Positions 44,359-52,660 of a stretch of DNA of 64,000 nt are shown here, piece by piece. The DNA is from Haliscomenobacter sp040403615. Its GTDB lineage: Bacteria; Bacteroidota; Bacteroidia; Chitinophagales; Saprospiraceae. The stretch covers positions 1 to 64,000 of the forward strand of contig NZ_JBBAKG010000022.1 of NCBI RefSeq assembly GCF_040403615.1. Reading direction: 5' to 3'. The notes beneath the pieces were generated by a model, which was not told where the DNA came from, ran no database searches, and saw only the letters and a list, made by a program, of their open reading frames with translations. Numbering within the stretch: the first letter of the stretch is position 1; each line of letters opens with the position of its first letter. The translations under genes and the position numbers were made by a program.

Positions 44359-44413
44359 TCTTGTCTTTCCTATCTTGCTTTCCTTATATCTAAGTGGTTT
44401 TCTCATGAATGAT

Positions 44414-44444
44414 GGGCCGCACCAGGAGCGGGCGGCCCTTTTTT
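44414..44444 (+). terminator. Terminator preceded by the GTTTTCTCAT motif
   Basis: GGGCCGC (44414-44420) pairs with GCGGCCC (44432-44438), followed by six T. Just before it stands GGTTTTCTCATGAATGAT (44396-44413), which shares ten bases (GTTTTCTCAT) with the boxes of short-RNA units A and B. It probably ends the glucosaminidase transcript. Confidence 0.75.
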
Positions 44445-45789
44445 ATTTTTGGCTTGGTCGAATTAGCTTTTCAAGTACCCTGGGAAATTGTTGATTGATT
44501 TCAACCAACATGAAAATAACCAGCAGGATGTATTCAATGGCAATCAGCGCATAGTTTTCTTCAAACAATCCATCGTTGTAGTGGCTATAAGAAAGTACAA
44601 CCAGGCCAGACCACAGCACTGGAAAACGCAGTGGAGTCAATACGCACAGCGCAAGTGGTAAGGCAATGTACCAGGGATGAATAATCGTAGCTGAAAATAA
44701 ATAACAACTAAAAGCAAACAGCATCATGAGTGGGAGTTTTTCCCAACTCAAATCTTTTTCAGCTTTTGCCATTCTGTAGATCGCATAAATGGTCAATAAC
44801 CCTAATGCCGGCCCTAGAATGATGATGAAATTAAAACCTGTCAAGACCTGAAATACCCACCTTAGCAGATAGTATAAGCCAGCATTGAATTCGAATTTTT
44901 GAAAATACAAATCCAGGCTTGATCCAAATCCACGTAAAAAATCAAGACTGAGCATCGGCAAAAAGAGGAGCATAAGTACTCCTCCAATCAAGGGGAAATA
45001 GAGCAATGACTGTTTTGGCCATCCCCATCTGCGGATAAAAAAGGGCAAAAACATCAAGGGCAATAGTTTGCTGGCAATGGAACCCGCCATGGCTAAAGCG
45101 CCCCAAGAGTTGTGGCCTTTAATCAGTAAATAAATAGCCAGTAATACAAAGAATACCATCAATCCTTCTAAATGAACGTTGCCTATCAATTCCAAAATGA
45201 TGAGTGGATTGAGTGCGTAAACCAAAATATGCTGAGCAGGCAAATTGAACCTCCGGAGCAATAAATAAATCAATCGAAGACTTCCCAGCTCCACAAGCAG
45301 TAAAACCGCCTTCATCGAAATGACCGTGGCGTACAAATCATTTGGAAACAAGCTACAGCATACCGTGAACATCCCTTGTGCCACCGGTGGATAGATGGTA
45401 TGGTAATAGGGCGAATTGAGTTTGAAATACAATCCTTCGCTTAAACCTGATGGAAAAGGGGAGTGGTGAAGGTAATAATTCGGCGTATGTACAAATGGAT
45501 TGATCCCATTCAACCAAAGTTTCCCGTCCCAAATGTAGCGGTACACATCATCGGAAAGATTGGGCAAAGAAAACAGCAACATTGCCCTCAAACCTATGCC
45601 CAGGAATAGATACCACTGCAACCAGCCTGGATGATTGGTCATTTTTAACACCAAAGCATATGCCCCGAAAAATGCGGTATAAGTACCCAATAATGGCCAA
45701 AAAATTTCCTGCTGACAATGGTAACCCAGGATATACAGGAGGCCAATCATCATTGCACTCAGCAAAAAATGTAATCCAGTCTTTGCCAT
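44443..45789 (-). CDS. GT-C fold glycosyltransferase, mannosyltransferase-like
   Basis: A 448-residue integral membrane protein with about twelve hydrophobic helices. The segment LPNLSDDVYRYIWDGKLWLNGINPFVHTP after the second or third helix carries the acidic D-D motif in the first extracytoplasmic loop that is typical of polyprenyl-phosphate-sugar-dependent GT-C enzymes (GT87/DUF2029 and alpha-mannosyltransferase-like families). YPPVAQGMF, another conserved piece, follows. It probably transfers a sugar from a lipid carrier onto a glycolipid or glycoprotein outside the inner membrane. Two further glycosyltransferase genes follow upstream on the same strand, which suggests a shared envelope-glycan pathway. 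Confidence 0.78.
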   Translation of the reverse strand: MAKTGLHFLLSAMMIGLLYILGYHCQQEIFWPLLGTYTAFFGAYALVLKMTNHPGWLQWYLFLGIGLRAMLLFSLPNLSDDVYRYIWDGKLWLNGINPFVHTPNYYLHHSPFPSGLSEGLYFKLNSPYYHTIYPPVAQGMFTVCCSLFPNDLYATVISMKAVLLLVELGSLRLIYLLLRRFNLPAQHILVYALNPLIILELIGNVHLEGLMVFFVLLAIYLLIKGHNSWGALAMAGSIASKLLPLMFLPFFIRRWGWPKQSLLYFPLIGGVLMLLFLPMLSLDFLRGFGSSLDLYFQKFEFNAGLYYLLRWVFQVLTGFNFIIILGPALGLLTIYAIYRMAKAEKDLSWEKLPLMMLFAFSCYLFSATIIHPWYIALPLALCVLTPLRFPVLWSGLVVLSYSHYNDGLFEENYALIAIEYILLVIFMLVEINQQFPRVLEKLIRPSQK

Positions 45790-45813
45790 GATTCTGAATT
45801 GTACAAAAACAAA

Positions 45814-45844
45814 AAGAGGTGGCGGAATTCCTCCGTCACCTCTT
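45814..45844 (-). terminator. Terminator downstream of the cellulose-synthase-like gene
   Basis: AAGAGGTGGCGGA (45814-45826) pairs with TCCGTCACCTCTT (45832-45844), one wobble. Read on the minus strand, TTTTTGTTTTTG follows the stem. Confidence 0.8.
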
Positions 45845-45868
45845 GTCTACTATTTATCAATGAGCAAA

Positions 45869-47482
45869 TTATGCCCGAGAGTGTTTCCAGGAGTAGTAGT
45901 ACACTGTTCCAAAACCAATGGTCATCATTACATGGTAGATGATGAAAATGGTTTCGCCCCAATAGGCAGACCACAATACTGCAACTCCAAAGTACAAAGC
46001 CATGAAGCCTTCCATATAGGTACCCCAAGTCAAGCTTTTCTTCAAGTACTTGTTGTTGGAAAACTTGTCTTTGCCATTGGTAATGTTGAACTTAGGCGTG
46101 CGTATAAATGGTGATTTTTTACCTCTCCATCCTTCAATTACCGCAAAGGTATTGTGCAAGGAGAGTCCCATCGACATCGCCAGGAACAAGGGGAAATGGG
46201 TAAGGAAACGGAAAACCGCCTTAACCACCGGAACTTGCCGCGCTTTCGATTGTACGTTGGCCACGTAGTACATCAAAGTGATACTCAACATGCCCAACAA
46301 GAACACGGTAAAGAAATCTTTGTCAAATCCATGGCGCTTGGCCAAAACGTTCACCAAATACAAAAGTGGAACGCTGGAAGTTGCCATCACGAAAACAAAA
46401 ATAAAAACAGTACTTGCCAAAAGGTGCAAAGTAGAATTTAACTTCTGGAAAATATTCATGTTCGAATTCCAGACCACAGGCAACATCTTGCGGGCAGTTT
46501 CTGCGCCACCTTTCATCCAACGGAATTGTTGGGCTTTCAGGGCGTTCATATCTGCTGGTAATTCAGAAGGAACGGATACGTCTTCCAAAAACTTGATGCG
46601 GTATCCCTTCAACTGAGAGCGAATGCTCAAATCCAGGTCTTCAGTCAGTGTATCGGCTTCCCAACCGCCAGCATCTTCGATGGTTTTGCGGCGCCAGAGG
46701 CCAGCAGTACCATTGAATTGCAGGAAGTGCTTGCCTTCCATCCGGCCTACTTGTTCAACTGTAAAGTGAACATTCAGCTGAAGAGCCTGCAAACGGGTAA
46801 TCATGGAATAATCTTCGTTGATGTGCTCCCAGCGGGTTTGCACCACACCAATGGTAGGATCCTCAAAGTGAGGTACAGTCTTCTTAAGGAAATCTGGACG
46901 TGGCAAAAAGTCAGCATCAAAAATGGCCATGAATTCGCCTTTAGCAAACTCCATTCCATCTTTCAATGCGCCAGCTTTGTAGCCTTTGCGCTCTTTGCGG
47001 CGAATCTGCTCGATGTTGATGCCTTGGGCTTGGTGGTAAGCTACTTTGGCCTTAACCAATTCCTGCGTTTCGTCGGTAGAGTCATCCAGAACGTGAATCT
47101 CGAAACGATCACGTGGGTAATCCATCAAAACCATGTTGTCAATCAGGCGCTCTACTACGTATTTTTCGTTGTAAAGTGGCAATTGAATGGTTACAAATGG
47201 ATAAGTTTTGTCGTACTCTTCAGTACTCATCAGGCTGTAATCAGCGTTTGCTACGCCAAGGTTTTGAGAAGAGGTGATGGTTTTTCCCCCAACAACAGCA
47301 GCAGCAACAGCCTCGGCCTGAGCCTTAGCCGCGAATCTTGCTTTGAACTCTTCTTTCTTACGGCGCCAATCAAAGCGCTTGTAGTAATAGAGGAGATTGA
47401 ATTGTGACAAGCAGTAAGCAGTCACGTAGGTCAGGGACAAGGTGTACACCCCCAAAAAGAAGAAGGCAAGTGCGGACATCAT
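45869..47482 (-). CDS. Cellulose-synthase-like family 2 glycosyltransferase
   Basis: A 537-residue processive-type GT2 enzyme. One N-terminal membrane helix precedes the cytoplasmic catalytic domain with TIQLPLYNEKYVVERLI, HVLDDSTDETQ, the metal-binding FDADF, the acceptor-site TEDLDLSIR, and QQFRW (the Q-x-x-R-W motif of processive synthases). Four to five helices follow at the C-terminus. It resembles CESA-like/glucomannan-synthase relatives (CslA type), so it may extrude a beta-linked glycan. There is no BcsB, BcsC or PilZ domain. An in-frame insertion of Ala-rich residues (AQAEAVAAAVVGG) occurs in the N-terminal cytoplasmic part. Confidence 0.88.
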   Translation of the reverse strand: MMSALAFFFLGVYTLSLTYVTAYCLSQFNLLYYYKRFDWRRKKEEFKARFAAKAQAEAVAAAVVGGKTITSSQNLGVANADYSLMSTEEYDKTYPFVTIQLPLYNEKYVVERLIDNMVLMDYPRDRFEIHVLDDSTDETQELVKAKVAYHQAQGINIEQIRRKERKGYKAGALKDGMEFAKGEFMAIFDADFLPRPDFLKKTVPHFEDPTIGVVQTRWEHINEDYSMITRLQALQLNVHFTVEQVGRMEGKHFLQFNGTAGLWRRKTIEDAGGWEADTLTEDLDLSIRSQLKGYRIKFLEDVSVPSELPADMNALKAQQFRWMKGGAETARKMLPVVWNSNMNIFQKLNSTLHLLASTVFIFVFVMATSSVPLLYLVNVLAKRHGFDKDFFTVFLLGMLSITLMYYVANVQSKARQVPVVKAVFRFLTHFPLFLAMSMGLSLHNTFAVIEGWRGKKSPFIRTPKFNITNGKDKFSNNKYLKKSLTWGTYMEGFMALYFGVAVLWSAYWGETIFIIYHVMMTIGFGTVYYYSWKHSRA

Positions 47483-47732
47483 ATTGTTTATGTGCGTTTT
47501 TCTCGTTTTAACAGGTCGCTAAATACCATGTGGTGAAAAACGATGCAATCTATATCGTTTTTCTTTAGTTTATAACGTTTTATAGGTGCAAAGTAACGTG
47601 TTTTTTAAACATATTTTTTTCATTAATAGGTGCAATCGTTTGCAGGCTTTCTTTTCTTTCTTTGAGCTGCGAAGCTTATGGCTTTGAATTGATTTTTTGC
47701 CAAATCTAATTTCGTTTTTTTGATGTTAGGGC

Positions 47733-48434
47733 TCAAATGTATTTGAAGATGGTATAAAGTATTTTGTATCCGGCCAATACCGTTCCTTTAATCGTTCCAG
47801 AGATTTTTGATACGCCTATTCTTTTGCGGTACTGCACAGCTACCTCCTTGCAGCGCAGTTTTTGTTTTGCGGCCTTGATTTGCATCTCCACCGTCCAACC
47901 GTAGTTTCGATCTTCCATTTTCAACTGCAACAAGCTTGACCAGCGGATGGCCCGAAACGGCCCAAGATCAGTAAAATGATAATTGTACAAATTGCGGATC
48001 AAAAATGTAGCCAACCAGTTGCCAAATACTTGTTGAGGCGTAAGTGATCCTTTTTCCGCTTTTCCAGACAACAATCTGGATCCAATCACCAGATCGAAGT
48101 CCTCCTCCAGAATTGGGGCAACCACCACGGGCAATTCTGCTGGAAAATCTGAATAATCTCCATCCAAAAAAACCACTATATCCGGCTGTTCTTGAACTGG
48201 TTTTTGTTGAATGTATTGTATACCTTTGAGACAAGCATTCCCATAACCTCTATCGGCTTGATGCACAACAGTTGCGCCAGCATTTAGCGCAACATTTGCG
48301 GTTTTGTCACTGCTGCCGTTGTTGCATACGATAACTTCCTTTACCCAATCACGCGGAATTTCAGACAATACCCGGCCAATGGATTTTTCTTCATTAAAAA
48401 CCGGGATGATGACGAAGATGACGGGCTTTTTCAC
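47733..48434 (-). CDS. GT2-family glycosyltransferase (dolichol-phosphate-mannose synthase-like)
   Basis: A 233-residue GT-A enzyme without membrane helices, similar to DPM1/polyprenyl-phosphate sugar synthases. I chose the GTG at 48434, giving MKKPVIFVIIPVFNEEKSIG; ATG alternatives upstream overlap the divergent gene's start and add non-conserved sequence. The nucleotide-sugar motifs are VIIPVFNEEKSI, NNGSSDKT and FLDGDYSDFP (DXD-like), followed by GSRLLSG and the membrane-associated C-terminal part. It may charge a polyprenyl carrier with sugar for the GT-C enzyme encoded at 44443. Confidence 0.85.
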   Translation of the reverse strand: MKKPVIFVIIPVFNEEKSIGRVLSEIPRDWVKEVIVCNNGSSDKTANVALNAGATVVHQADRGYGNACLKGIQYIQQKPVQEQPDIVVFLDGDYSDFPAELPVVVAPILEEDFDLVIGSRLLSGKAEKGSLTPQQVFGNWLATFLIRNLYNYHFTDLGPFRAIRWSSLLQLKMEDRNYGWTVEMQIKAAKQKLRCKEVAVQYRKRIGVSKISGTIKGTVLAGYKILYTIFKYI

Positions 48435-48504
48435 GTAAGTTGATGATTTTGAATTGAAAGGTAAATATAGGCGAGAAGCATTTGATAAAATAGAATAATA
48501 CAAC

Positions 48505-49428
48505 ATGAATAATTTCAAATTAACCAAGCAAATCTCCGAAAAAATTATCCGCAAAGGCTGGCCGCTCCTCGAAGAGGATTTTAACCAGGAAGAACTGCGC
48601 ACGCTTATGGCAGACAAAGGCGTAGTCATTTCTAGTTCATCCCTGAGCAATATATACCGCACTTACATTAAAGACGACCCGAGTAAGCTCCCGGTTAGAG
48701 CCCCAGGAAAAGAATCGGTAATCACTTGTTCAAAAGGTCTGATGTTGGTAATCGAATCACATTTAGGATTGCTTTTTGACGTTCAGTCGTCCCTGTTTCA
48801 TAAACCTGATGTTGAAAAGTCGCCAGTTGCCAATGATTTCCTCGGCGTTCACTTAAACCACAAATTGCGCTTTCATGAAGATGGTCGGCGCACGATTGCT
48901 GATAAGGTCAAATTTATCCAGGATGCCAATCTTGAAGTAATTGAAGTAGGTATTCGATTGAATACTTTCACCAAGTACTTTTACAGCCGCAATGAGCTTG
49001 AATTTAAAAAACCGATTGAAAATTTATTGAAAAAAGGGGTTGACTTTAAATGCCTGATGCTGAACCCGACTGCTCAAATTACCAAACTTTATTTTGAAGA
49101 CAGGGCCAAAGTTGACGCCAGAGAATGGAGGGCTTTTCATGAAATGCCCCAAATTCTGGAAGACCTAAAAAATGTACGCAACGAACTGAATGCACTCGAT
49201 TTTCCTGGAAAAATGCATTTGTTCCTCTATGAGAATTTCCCCTATCACCATTATTTGGTCGTTGATCCTGATGATAAAGCCGGTAGAATGATGTGCTCGA
49301 ATTACATCTACGGCGAAAAAAGAGCCAACTGTCCCGTCATTGAGCTTTACCAGTATGGATCAAGTGCCTTGTTTTCCCGCCACCGCAATGCAATCCGAAG
49401 CCTCCTCAATCAAGCCATCGAAATCTAG
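48505..49428 (+). CDS. Protein of unknown function, possible phospholipase-D-like sensor domain
   Basis: A 307-residue soluble protein. No family was recognised with confidence. The N-terminal 70 residues are helical; the second half (RFHEDGRRTIADKVKFIQDANLEVIEVGIRLNTFTKYF onward) has the alternating strand pattern of PLD-like domains, with a His-rich strand NFPYHHYLVVDPDDKAGRMMCSNYIYG that resembles the degenerate catalytic strand of DUF5919-type domains. The canonical H-x-K-x4-D motif is absent, so enzymatic activity is doubtful. It may be a regulator or a defence-related sensor. It is divergent from the GT2 gene and precedes the peptide-RNA cluster. Confidence 0.5.
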   Translation: MNNFKLTKQISEKIIRKGWPLLEEDFNQEELRTLMADKGVVISSSSLSNIYRTYIKDDPSKLPVRAPGKESVITCSKGLMLVIESHLGLLFDVQSSLFHKPDVEKSPVANDFLGVHLNHKLRFHEDGRRTIADKVKFIQDANLEVIEVGIRLNTFTKYFYSRNELEFKKPIENLLKKGVDFKCLMLNPTAQITKLYFEDRAKVDAREWRAFHEMPQILEDLKNVRNELNALDFPGKMHLFLYENFPYHHYLVVDPDDKAGRMMCSNYIYGEKRANCPVIELYQYGSSALFSRHRNAIRSLLNQAIEI

Positions 49429-49443
49429 TATTCAAAATCTCCA

Positions 49444-49465
49444 CGTAAATTTTCATAAATTTACG
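49444..49465 (+). terminator. Hairpin after the 48505 gene
   Basis: CGTAAATTT (49444-49452) pairs perfectly with AAATTTACG (49457-49465) around TCAT. It is AT-rich and not followed by a T-tract, so its strength is doubtful. Confidence 0.4.
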
Positions 49466-49491
49466 CAAAATATTGAAAATCAATTAATTGG

Positions 49492-49523
49492 ATTGATTAA
49501 CAACCAATTGAGACTTATCTTTG
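49492..49523 (+). promoter_or_regulatory. Promoter of the structured leader and peptide A
   Basis: ATTG (49492-49495), 20-nt spacer, TATCTTTG (49516-49523): a very good match to the Bacteroidota consensus. Transcription would start near 49530 and read into the structured RNA and the 21-codon ORF. Confidence 0.65.
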
Positions 49524-49529
49524 ATGCGC

Positions 49530-49728
49530 AATCAACCAGATAGGGTCAAGCAATGCCACCCTGTGAAAAGTTGATCGACTTTCCCTAAAGTGTAAAAAAG
49601 TAATTTATACACGTAGGTCTGGTGCAATCCAGACCCTGGGAATGCTATGCCTTCGGGTATGTTTCACCGGGACAGATTAGCTGCAGATATCACTGACCGG
49701 ATCGGCATACGAATACATCTGATTTTTT
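49530..49728 (+). ncRNA. Structured leader RNA / candidate ncRNA upstream of peptide A
   Basis: About 200 nt from the promoter to a T-run at 49723-49728. Visible helices: GGTCTGG/CCAGACC (49617-49623 with 49628-49634, TGCAAT-type loop), ATGCC-TTCG-GGTAT (UUCG tetraloop, about 49646-49659), and CAGAT/ATCTG closing the last domain before the T-run. The final stem plus T-run looks like a terminator 20 nt before the peptide ATG, so the RNA could be an attenuating leader or an independent small RNA. It matches no riboswitch class that I can recognise. Confidence 0.5.
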
Positions 49729-49747
49729 CACTCAAAAATCGATTGCT

Positions 49748-49813
49748 ATGGTAGCGCTTGATCTGTTAATCCTTTTGTTGCAAGGGGTTGGAGGTGTAGA
49801 TATCATTCTATAA
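49748..49813 (+). CDS. Small hydrophobic peptide A, 21 residues
   Basis: ATG at 49748, TAA at 49811-49813. It begins MVALDLLILLL and ends GVGGVDIIL, a hydrophobic peptide with almost no charge except two Asp. The 22-codon ORF at 52661 ends GTGVTDIIL; in the shared G, V, D, I, I and L codons every third base differs (GGT/GGA, GTA/GTT, GAT/GAC, ATC/ATT, ATT/ATC, CTA/CTG), which points to selection on the protein. It has a promoter and structured leader upstream and a stable hairpin downstream (49836-49871). Function unknown; short hydrophobic signalling peptides and type I toxin-like membrane peptides are the obvious comparisons. Confidence 0.55.
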   Translation: MVALDLLILLLQGVGGVDIIL

Positions 49814-49835
49814 CTCACCTGTTTTCAACAGCGTT

Positions 49836-49871
49836 GTATCTGCCTGGTACTCAAGTACCGGGCGGATATAC
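49836..49871 (+). terminator. Hairpin after peptide A
   Basis: GTATCTGCCTGGTACT (49836-49851) pairs with AGTACCGGGCGGATATAC (49854-49871), with wobbles and a 2-nt bulge, loop CA. Only a weak T-rich tract follows. Confidence 0.5.
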
Positions 49872-49965
49872 TTCCTGCATAATTGCTTTGATTGGATATT
49901 GTAACAAAATGTTTTTGGTCCCGAGTTAGGTTTTATAGCACTCGAAATAACAACATATTTGAGTC

Positions 49966-51477
49966 CTAAACTTTGAAGTTCTCGATTTTTTCAATCAACC
50001 ATTTTTTACAAACCAGGACATTGTAGCCATTCATTTTGTCCTTGATTTTTTCTCGGTCGAATGTTCCATCAGGATCAATTTTTATCTTGCTTAGAGTCGC
50101 CACCATTTTGCTGAAATTCCCAAAGCTTTTTCGGTAGTTGTCACTAAAGCGCTTTTCACTTCGGTCTATCGCTTTCTGAAAGCTATGACAAGCATTAACC
50201 AATGCAGCGTATTCACCTGCTTCATAATAACATTGCAGAAGGGTGCAACGGGCAGTCAATTCCATCAAGCGGTTGGTATAAGTGGTGATTTTTGTAAATT
50301 GACCGTATCCGTTAGCGTATTCTTTGTTGTAAAAAAATACCCGACCTGATAGAACAATGATTGCTTCATCGCGGAGATTATTGGGCAACAAAGGTTCATA
50401 TTTGATCAGCAATCGCTTTGCCTCATCAATATCTTTTTGTTCGCAGACAATGTTAATGATGTTCAAAAACACCTCAGGGGTGATTTTGCCATCTTGTAAA
50501 AGTGATTCATTGTCAATGCCTTCTTTGTGCAGCTCAAAAGATTCGTCATAGAACTTATGATGTCCGTTGCGGATGGCTTCAGAGGCATAATTGATTAAAG
50601 AGCGGGTTAGGTTGCCCCGATCATCCTTGATGAGTTTGTCTCCAAATACCTTTAAAAGCCATTTGAGGATATAATAGCGTTTATCGCTTGGAAAAAGAGC
50701 CAACTCGTAGGCATGATGGTAGAGCAATATAAAGGGGTTGGCTGGAGTAGCGTTGCTTCTGATTAGTTCTTTTTCAACATCGGAAAAAAATGCGGATGGC
50801 ACTCTACCGTGGATTTTTTTCATGACCTCCATTTCGTGGACTATCCGCAATTTGGCAGCGATATTAGCCAAATTTAACTGTTCCAAACTTCTGACCAAAC
50901 TGGTTTCACCTGCGGAATTTTGGACAGTTCCGCGTGAATAATAGCGCAAGTGTAACAAGCGATGGAGGTGCCAAAAGTGCCAAATGTGCAGTAATTTTTC
51001 TTTTTTAGTAGTCTTGCTGTTGGTCTCTGCATTTTCCTGTAAATCAACTTCATCCTTGGATTTACTTTTCGGGGATTCTTTTTGATCCTCAGGAAAATAG
51101 GCATCAATGGTTTTGTCTAATTGATCCCTCAATCCAAGCCTGCTGTATTCTGAAGACAGGAGAAACTCTTTTTCCTGTGGATTCCTTTTCAACGCGCTGT
51201 CCAAAAGATACTCTTCCAATACCGCGTTGACCTTAAGTCCGATGTTGCTTAGGTTTTTGTCTGGGTTTTTTACTTGCTGCTTACCGTATATTTTTTTGTG
51301 GATGGTTTCAAAATCCAGGGTTTCTTCATTGTATTCAGGATGACACTCTTTTAAGTATTTAAACAAGGCATATTCCTTGTTCGTGGTGGAAAGCTTTTTT
51401 TTGACAAATGAAGCGATGTCTTTTAGTTCTGACGAATCAACATTTTTTAGTATTTGAACACAATTGCTACTAAACAT
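49966..51477 (-). CDS. Helical protein of unknown function, 503 residues
   Basis: A soluble, all-helical protein with no recognised family. N-terminal residues 1-120 have a small helical domain (ELKDIASFVKKKLSTTNKEYALFKYLKECHPEYNEETLDFETIHKKIYG), followed by a charged linker (KESPKSKSKDEVDLQENAETNSKTTKKEK) and about 330 residues of helix pairs (HIWHFWHLHRLLHLRYYSRG, AAKLRIVHEMEVMKKIHG, ARCTLLQCYYEAGEYAALVNACHSFQKAI) reminiscent of TPR-like repeats. Such a scaffold would bind peptides or proteins. It lies between the two small peptide genes, in the opposite direction. Its leader region (51478-51700) is AT-rich. Confidence 0.6.
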   Translation of the reverse strand: MFSSNCVQILKNVDSSELKDIASFVKKKLSTTNKEYALFKYLKECHPEYNEETLDFETIHKKIYGKQQVKNPDKNLSNIGLKVNAVLEEYLLDSALKRNPQEKEFLLSSEYSRLGLRDQLDKTIDAYFPEDQKESPKSKSKDEVDLQENAETNSKTTKKEKLLHIWHFWHLHRLLHLRYYSRGTVQNSAGETSLVRSLEQLNLANIAAKLRIVHEMEVMKKIHGRVPSAFFSDVEKELIRSNATPANPFILLYHHAYELALFPSDKRYYILKWLLKVFGDKLIKDDRGNLTRSLINYASEAIRNGHHKFYDESFELHKEGIDNESLLQDGKITPEVFLNIINIVCEQKDIDEAKRLLIKYEPLLPNNLRDEAIIVLSGRVFFYNKEYANGYGQFTKITTYTNRLMELTARCTLLQCYYEAGEYAALVNACHSFQKAIDRSEKRFSDNYRKSFGNFSKMVATLSKIKIDPDGTFDREKIKDKMNGYNVLVCKKWLIEKIENFKV

Positions 51478-51937
51478 GGTATAGTGATTGTCAAAAGTGA
51501 ATTTGATTCGGTATGCCTACAAATATACGCAATCAAAAATGTTGTGATAAATCCTCTACTGAAAAGAAAGCGAAATGCTAAAAAATTGCATTGACCATTT
51601 TTTCTTTTCATAATCAGAGGGTTCGAAATACAAAAATCATGAGGAATGCTGAAACGAAAAAGAAATCTCGTTTATAAGAATAAAGCCTTGATTTATAATA
51701 AAATAAGAATTGATTTACTTGGATTGCTGAAAAGAAAACAGCTGTAATTTAATGATTTTTTCGCGGAAATGCAGCAGTTTTTGTCCCCACAAAAGCGATA
51801 AAATACCTGTAGAATTGTTTCAGCAATGAAGAGTTGCTGACTCAACCCCAGTTGATAAATCTTAAAGGCCTTTTGCCCCATCAAGATAATGAAACATTCG
51901 AAAGCTCATTGAAAGATTGTCATTTCTAATTTTAAGG
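51478..51937. other. AT-rich intergenic region upstream of the helical-protein gene
   Basis: 460 nt without a recognisable protein gene. The sequence near 51478-51540 should contain the minus-strand promoter, but I saw no convincing -33/-7 pair. Several short direct repeats of GCTGAAA(A)AG(A)AAA-type occur between 51558 and 51740 (near 51560, 51648, 51727). The rest shows nothing I can support. Confidence 0.3.
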
Positions 51938-52080
51938 CGGGGAAGGTGAACCATTTCCTAAGAGGGCATATAAATTAAGTTCCTCCTCAAAACCTTTTAC
52001 AGGTTAAACGAGTGAAATCATGTTATACTACCTACAACTATTGAATCAAATTACTTTTTAAAATTATAACACCTTCCCCG
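51938..52080 (+). ncRNA. Candidate structured RNA closed by an 11-bp stem
   Basis: CGGGGAAGGTG (51938-51948) is the exact reverse complement of CACCTTCCCCG (52070-52080), and TTCTTTTT follows at once, as in a terminator. The 121-nt interior is AT-rich with a small AACC/GGTT hairpin. Long RNAs with paired ends and an open AT-rich middle resemble 6S RNA, and a Bacteroidota 6S-like RNA is one possibility; the strand is inferred from the T-tract. A 13-codon frame (52020-52061) lies inside. The HTH gene starts 42 nt later, so a leader role is also possible. Confidence 0.45.
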
Positions 52081-52121
52081 TTCTTTTTCCAGCCCAAAAC
52101 CTTGAAAATTAATTAATTAAT

Positions 52122-52448
52122 ATGCATAAAATTATGGCAACAAGTGAACTGAATCGCAAACAAATCCTGGATAATTTCCAGGAACGATTACTCAATGGTT
52201 ATGAAGATTACTGTGAAATGCACCAACTGAAGCCAAATTTTGAAGGAATGATTACCTACATCATCGATCAAGATTTGATCAATCCCAGCGTAATCCAGAA
52301 GTATACTATTCTGAAAGAATTCCAAACACGACTGAAAGGAGACATTGATCGAGGGCAAAAAACCCAAACCGTAGAAGTATTGGCGGATCGATTCAATCTA
52401 AGTACCAGAACCGTTTGGAGTATTTTGAAGAATAATGTCAGAAAATGA
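52122..52448 (+). CDS. Small helix-turn-helix DNA-binding protein
   Basis: A 108-residue protein (104 if the ATG at 52134 is used). The N-terminal two thirds are helical (QILDNFQERLLNGYEDYCEMHQL, NPSVIQKYTILKEFQTRL); the C-terminus carries a helix-turn-helix, TVEVLADRFNLSTRTVWSILKN, with the A-x-x-F-x-(hydrophobic)-S-x-R-T-V pattern of MarR/LuxR-like or Trp-repressor-like HTHs. No effector domain is recognised. It lies directly upstream of the 22-codon peptide gene in the same direction and could regulate it. Confidence 0.65.
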   Translation: MHKIMATSELNRKQILDNFQERLLNGYEDYCEMHQLKPNFEGMITYIIDQDLINPSVIQKYTILKEFQTRLKGDIDRGQKTQTVEVLADRFNLSTRTVWSILKNNVRK

Positions 52449-52543
52449 CCCCAAAACTAAACCCCAGTTAATGTCCTTTGTCATTCGAAATAAAACCCGC
52501 ACCAACCTTCCCTGAAAAATGAGTTCTATGTTCCTTGTTTTTC

Positions 52544-52575
52544 CTTGCGCAAGTTTACTTATTCCGCTATATTGC
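52544..52575 (+). promoter_or_regulatory. Promoter candidate of peptide B
   Basis: CTTG (52544-52547), 20-nt spacer, TATATTGC (52568-52575). The -7 box lacks one T of TAnnTTTG. The leader to the ATG at 52661 would be about 80 nt. Confidence 0.4.
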
Positions 52576-52660
52576 TGAAAAATTTTCTGGCTGAATGGCT
52601 TGATTCTTGTTTGCTGTAAAGCTTGATTACAAGATTTTTCAACCTATAAATATCATCACC

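Noticed and set aside
49610..49730. Possible cobalamin riboswitch, because GGTGCAATCC resembles part of the B12 element
   Set aside because: The order of GGGAA, GGTG...TCC and the GCCACTG box does not fit the class, and the downstream ORF has no link to cobalamin.
52020..52061. 13-codon ORF inside the paired-end RNA candidate
   Set aside because: It lacks the D-I-I-L pattern of the two peptides and is short enough to arise by chance.
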